This document shows, one piece after another, positions 61,150 through 64,000 of a stretch of 64,000 bases of DNA; positions within the stretch are counted from its first letter, which is position 1, and each line of letters begins with the position of its first letter. The stretch is from Phycisphaerae bacterium (GTDB lineage Bacteria; Planctomycetota; Phycisphaerae; UBA1845; Fen-1342): the NCBI GenBank assembly GCA_028279405.1, contig JANQNU010000060.1, positions 124,001 through 188,000 on the forward strand, given 5' to 3'. Both the position numbers and the translations under genes were made by a program. A model generated the notes under the pieces. That model made no database searches and had not been told where the DNA came from. It saw nothing but the letters and a program-made list of their open reading frames with translations.

Positions 61150-61797
61150 ATGGAAATCGCGAAGTTAGTTTCGGAAACGCGGCAGCCCGGCGGGAAGCAC
61201 GCCAACGATCGGCTTCGGCAGCGCGGTCTGCTGCCGGCGGTGATCTACGGTCACAACGAGCCGCCGGAGCACGTGTCGCTGTCGCGGCACGATCTCGATA
61301 TCGCGCTCGACCACCAGGCGCACGTCGTCGAGCTGGCATTCGCCGGCGCGCCGCAGACGTTTCTGATCAAGGAGATCCAGTACGACCACTTGCAGCGGGA
61401 TCCGCTGCACGTGGACCTGATGCGCGTCTCGCAGGACGAGCGGGTCGAAGTGACAATCCCGATCGTGCTCAAGGGGACCGCGAAGGGCACCACCGAAGGT
61501 GGCGAGCTGGTGCACATCATCAACGATCTGGAGGTGAGCTGCCTGCTGACCGCGATTCCCGATCAGGTGGTATACAACATCTCGGATATGGCGATCGGCG
61601 ACGCGTTGCACGTTCGCGATTTGTCCTTGCCCGAGGGCGTGACGCCGATTCCGGGTGCCGACGAGACAATCGTTGCGGTCCGAGCGAAGCGCGGCGTTGT
61701 CGAAGAAGCGCCGGCTGTGGAAGGCGAAGAGGGCGCGACGGCCGAGCCGGAAGTCATCAGCAAGGGCAAGAGTGAAGAAGAGGATGGCGGAGCATAG
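61150..61797 (+). CDS. rplY: 50S ribosomal protein bL25, CTC-type
   Basis: This protein binds 5S rRNA. The 215 residues include the N-terminal L25 domain (RQPGGKHANDRLRQRGLLPA then VIYGHNEPPE) and the TL5/CTC C-terminal domain (HVDLMRVSQDERVEVTIPIV, EVSCLLTAIPDQVVYNISDM). An acidic tail follows. It precedes pth by 2 bases, a common gene order in bacteria. Confidence 0.93.
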   Translation: MEIAKLVSETRQPGGKHANDRLRQRGLLPAVIYGHNEPPEHVSLSRHDLDIALDHQAHVVELAFAGAPQTFLIKEIQYDHLQRDPLHVDLMRVSQDERVEVTIPIVLKGTAKGTTEGGELVHIINDLEVSCLLTAIPDQVVYNISDMAIGDALHVRDLSLPEGVTPIPGADETIVAVRAKRGVVEEAPAVEGEEGATAEPEVISKGKSEEEDGGA

Positions 61798-61799
61798 CG

Positions 61800-62414
61800 G
61801 TGAAGCTCGTTGCCGGACTGGGCAATCCCGGCCCGCGATACGCCGAGTCGAGGCACAACCTCGGCTTCATGGTGGTCGACGCGCTGGCACAGCGCTGGCG
61901 AGTGGACGCGTCGGCATACGAGAAGCGCTTCGAAGCGCAGCTCGGCGAAGCGATGCGTTCCGGACAACGGGTGTTCCTGCTCAAGCCGCAGACGTATATG
62001 AACCTCAGTGGTCGCAGCGTGGCGGCCTTGGCGCGTTTTTATCGCGTTCCACTGGCGGATGTCCTGGTTGTCTACGACGAGTTGGACTTGCCACTGGGGA
62101 CGATTCGCGTCCGGGCGCGGGGCTCGGCCGGCGGGCACAACGGCATGTCCGACGTGATCCGTCATCTGAGCAGCGATCAGGTGGCGCGGGTACGCGTGGG
62201 GATCGGCAAGGTGCACTCGGCGGCGACCGTCGAGCATGTGCTGAGCCGCTTCATGCCGAGCGAGCGCGAGGCCGCGGAGCAGGTGATCGACCTGGCGGCG
62301 GACGCTGTGGAGTGCTGGCTGGCGCGTGGCGCCACTGAGGCGATGAACCAGTTTAATCGGAAGCCGGGCGGCCGGCGGAACACCGACGAGCCGTCCAAAG
62401 GAGATCAGCGTTGA
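61800..62414 (+). CDS. pth: Peptidyl-tRNA hydrolase
   Basis: This enzyme recycles peptidyl-tRNA released from ribosomes. The GTG start at 61800 gives MKLVAGLGNPGPRYAESRHN, with the catalytic His in the RHNLGF motif. LLKPQTYMNLSGRSVAALAR and YDELDLPLGTIRVRARGSAG with GGHNGMSDVI follow. The 204 residues include a slightly extended C-terminus. It overlaps rpsF by four bases (TTGA). Confidence 0.95.
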   Translation: MKLVAGLGNPGPRYAESRHNLGFMVVDALAQRWRVDASAYEKRFEAQLGEAMRSGQRVFLLKPQTYMNLSGRSVAALARFYRVPLADVLVVYDELDLPLGTIRVRARGSAGGHNGMSDVIRHLSSDQVARVRVGIGKVHSAATVEHVLSRFMPSEREAAEQVIDLAADAVECWLARGATEAMNQFNRKPGGRRNTDEPSKGDQR

Positions 62415-62965
62415 GACGTTACGAAGGCATGTTCCTGTTCGACAACAACGCGGCCCGCGAATGGTCCGGCGTCGAGCAGGAAGTCCGGCGATTATGCGAT
62501 CGCATCGGTGCGGAACTGGAAGTGTGCGTCAAGTTCGACGAGCGCAAGCTCGCGTACGAGATCGACAAGCGCAAGCGTGGCACGTTCGTGCTGACCTATT
62601 TCCAGGCGCCGCCCGATCGGATCACGGACATGGAGCGCGACGTTCGGCTGAGCGAGGCGGTCCTGCGGATCCTGGTGCTGAAGGCCGAGGTCAAGGAGGA
62701 GCGCATCGAGGAGCTCAAGGCGCGCAACGCCGAGGAGCCGCTTGATCCGGCCGGCGACGGTCGGCGTGAGGACGGCGATCGGCCGCGTCACGGTCGTGAT
62801 CGAGACCGGGATCGAGACCGGGATCGTGATCGTGGACCGCGCGATCGTGACGATCGCGGCCCGCGTGAAGAGCGCAGTGCCGCGCCTGCCGGTGCGAGCG
62901 CCGGTGATGACGGTGCGGCCGCGCCGGTCGCCGAAAGCGGCGGCGAAAGTGGCGGCGGCGAATAG
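62411..62965 (+). CDS. rpsF: 30S ribosomal protein bS6 with Arg/Asp-rich C-terminal extension
   Basis: The TTG start at 62411 follows AAAGGAG by 7 bases. Residues 1-105 are the S6 domain (RRYEGMFLFDNNAAREWSGV, DERKLAYEIDKRKRGTFVLT). The rest is an extension with RD dipeptides (RDRDRDRDRDRDRG) and a Gly/Ser/Ala tail. Usual bS6 is about 95-135 residues. S6 pairs with S18 in the 30S platform, and ssb and rpsR follow, the conserved order. Confidence 0.93.
   Translation: MRRYEGMFLFDNNAAREWSGVEQEVRRLCDRIGAELEVCVKFDERKLAYEIDKRKRGTFVLTYFQAPPDRITDMERDVRLSEAVLRILVLKAEVKEERIEELKARNAEEPLDPAGDGRREDGDRPRHGRDRDRDRDRDRDRGPRDRDDRGPREERSAAPAGASAGDDGAAAPVAESGGESGGGE
62792..62850 (+). repeat. Short tandem repeat inside rpsF
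   Basis: The 12-mer GATCGAGACCGG occurs twice at 62798-62821, followed by related GATCGTGATCGTGGACC units. It encodes the Arg-Asp repeat of the bS6 tail and could vary by slippage. Confidence 0.65.
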
Positions 62966-63086
62966 GTCGAATGTGCTCGCCGCGCGACGCTGAGACGGGT
63001 TCCGGAAGGGCCGCGAGTCGAGGCGTATCGACGGTGCGTTCTCGACCTGAGGCGGAACAGCGCGACGTTTGCGCAAGGAGGCTGAT

Positions 63087-63551
63087 ATGGCCAGCTTTAA
63101 CCGAATCATCCTGCTGGGCAACCTGACCCGCGACCCCGAGCTGCGCTATCTGCCGAGCAACACGGCGGTCTGCAATTTCGGCCTGGCCACGAATCACAAG
63201 TGGCGGGACCGCGAAGGGAACCAGAAGGAAGAGACGTGTTTCGTCGACTGCTCGGCGTTCGGTCGAGCCGGCGAGACGATCAACCAGTACATGACCAAGG
63301 GGCGGCCGTTGCTGGTCGAGGGTCGCTTGCGACTGGAGACCTGGACGGCCCAGGACGGTGGCAAGCGGTCGCGCCACAGCGTCATCGTCGACAACTTCCA
63401 GTTTGTCGGCGGTCGTGGCGAGGGTGGCGGAGCCCCTGGTGGCGGCGGTGGCGCTCGCGTGGCGCGCGGAGGCGGCGACCGTCCGCCGATGGACGACAGT
63501 TACGAACGTGAGTCGCCGATGGCCGGCGGCGCTGATGATATTCCGTTCTAG
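63087..63551 (+). CDS. ssb: Single-stranded DNA-binding protein
   Basis: ATG 63087 has AAGGAGG 5 bases upstream. The 154-residue protein has the OB fold (SFNRIILLGNLTRDPELRYL, FGLATNHKWRDREGNQKEET, ETINQYMTKGRPLLVEGRL). A Gly-rich linker follows, then the acidic tip DDIPF that recruits repair proteins. It coats single-stranded DNA during replication and repair. Confidence 0.96.
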   Translation: MASFNRIILLGNLTRDPELRYLPSNTAVCNFGLATNHKWRDREGNQKEETCFVDCSAFGRAGETINQYMTKGRPLLVEGRLRLETWTAQDGGKRSRHSVIVDNFQFVGGRGEGGGAPGGGGGARVARGGGDRPPMDDSYERESPMAGGADDIPF

Positions 63552-63577
63552 TTTGGATTCACGAGGAGAGATGATCC

Positions 63578-63820
63578 ATGGCAGCACCTGTTCGACGAAA
63601 GCGCCGTAGCCGACGCCCCGACGTGGGCCGGTTTCGCACGGTGCCGATCAAGCCTGACGAGATCAACTATAAGAACGTACAGCTCTTGCAGCGGCTGACC
63701 AGCACGCAGGGCAAACTGTTTTCGCGCAAGCGGACTGGTTTGAACGCACAGCTTCAACGGAAGCTTGCCGCTGAGCTGAAGCTGGCGCGTTTCATCGGCC
63801 TGATGCCGTACGTTTCCTAG
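63578..63820 (+). CDS. rpsR: 30S ribosomal protein bS18
   Basis: The 80-residue protein has a basic N-terminus (RRKRRSRRPDVGRF) and the S18 core (IKPDEINYKNVQLLQRLTS, GLNAQLQRKLAAELKLARFI, GLMPYVS). Length and motif order are standard. It lies between ssb and rplI as in most bacteria. Confidence 0.96.
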   Translation: MAAPVRRKRRSRRPDVGRFRTVPIKPDEINYKNVQLLQRLTSTQGKLFSRKRTGLNAQLQRKLAAELKLARFIGLMPYVS

Positions 63821-63953
63821 TCATTGTGCGCCGGACGATGTTAACTTGAATGGCGGATGCAGTCGGCGAGGGTAACGTCTCGCAGTGCTTCGCTCGTTTG
63901 CATAGCGGAGAGCGGCTCAGCTGAGGGTTGGGCGGTTCCAGCGGAGATTGATG

Positions 63954-64000
63954 ATGAAGATGCTGTTACTCAAGGACGTGCGCAAGCTCGGCTATGTCGG
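63954..64000 (+). CDS. rplI: 50S ribosomal protein bL9, N-terminal part (runs off the window edge)
   Basis: The visible codons read MKMLLLKDVRKLGYVG, the start of bL9 (KxxLLxDVxxLGxxG). GGAG at 63943-63946 sits 7 bases before ATG 63954; ATG 63951 is also in frame. The bS6-ssb-bS18-bL9 order supports the call. Confidence 0.88.
   Translation, partial: MKMLLLKDVRKLGYV

Noticed and set aside
62792-62850. Short tandem units as CRISPR or regulatory repeat
   Set aside because: They lie in frame inside rpsF and encode the Arg-Asp tail.

Overview
The window looks like chromosomal DNA from a high-GC planctomycete (PVC superphylum). A Phycisphaerae-like lineage is my best guess, but no marker here settles the class. 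The case rests on four things: a Chlamydiae/Verrucomicrobia/Planctomycetes-type small basic protein (40330-40536), a very large Ser/Thr kinase with TPR repeats beside an ECF sigma factor, several proteins with PEP-CTERM or IPTL-CTERM-like tails, and many secreted proteins with no recognisable family.

Layout. 1-7048 (minus strand) is a branched-chain amino acid operon, ilvD-ilvC-ilvG-ilvM-ilvA-leuA. A sigma70-like promoter, a leader peptide with 11 consecutive Ile/Val/Leu codons and an attenuator-type terminator precede it. 7161-14683 holds an ECF sigma gene convergent with a zinc-finger/kinase/TPR protein, then a lipoprotein, a coiled-coil secreted protein and a PEP-CTERM protein. 15063-23916 (plus strand) is an accessory region. 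Its first four genes (LysM/OmpA/peptidoglycan-binding protein, lipoprotein and two unknowns) look like one transcription unit; then come a lipase-like hydrolase with its own promoter, a decayed sigma-factor fragment, a lipoprotein with a Thr/Asn-rich linker, and a trypsin-like protease. 24380-28205 has a TetR regulator and a large secreted protein. 28227-34795 (minus) is a glycan cluster: methyltransferase, glycosyltransferases and a coiled-coil protein. 35032-36602 holds two tandem DNRLRE-like secreted paralogues.

36918-41692 carries housekeeping genes: rmuC, a parvulin-type PPIase, rnc, the small basic protein and an ABC-2 permease. 41925-52372 (plus) holds three consecutive SPFH (HflK/HflC-like) genes, an ABC ATPase with its permease, a large unknown membrane-anchored protein and a DUF547 protein. 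52538-55845 (minus) is an ECF sigma / anti-sigma / PDZ protein unit. smpB and a ThuA-FKBP fusion follow. 57821-58852 is packed with dispersed repeats around one small gene. The right end (59086-64000) is housekeeping: tRNA-Gln, a short GlmU-like uridylyltransferase, prs, rplY, pth, rpsF, ssb, rpsR and the start of rplI.

The best-supported regulatory find is the ilv attenuator, where promoter, leader peptide, competing RNA segments and terminator can all be read directly. The best candidate for a poorly described system is the 15063-19004 unit, which resembles envelope/secretion-linked cargo clusters of other bacteria; its function is inferred, not shown.
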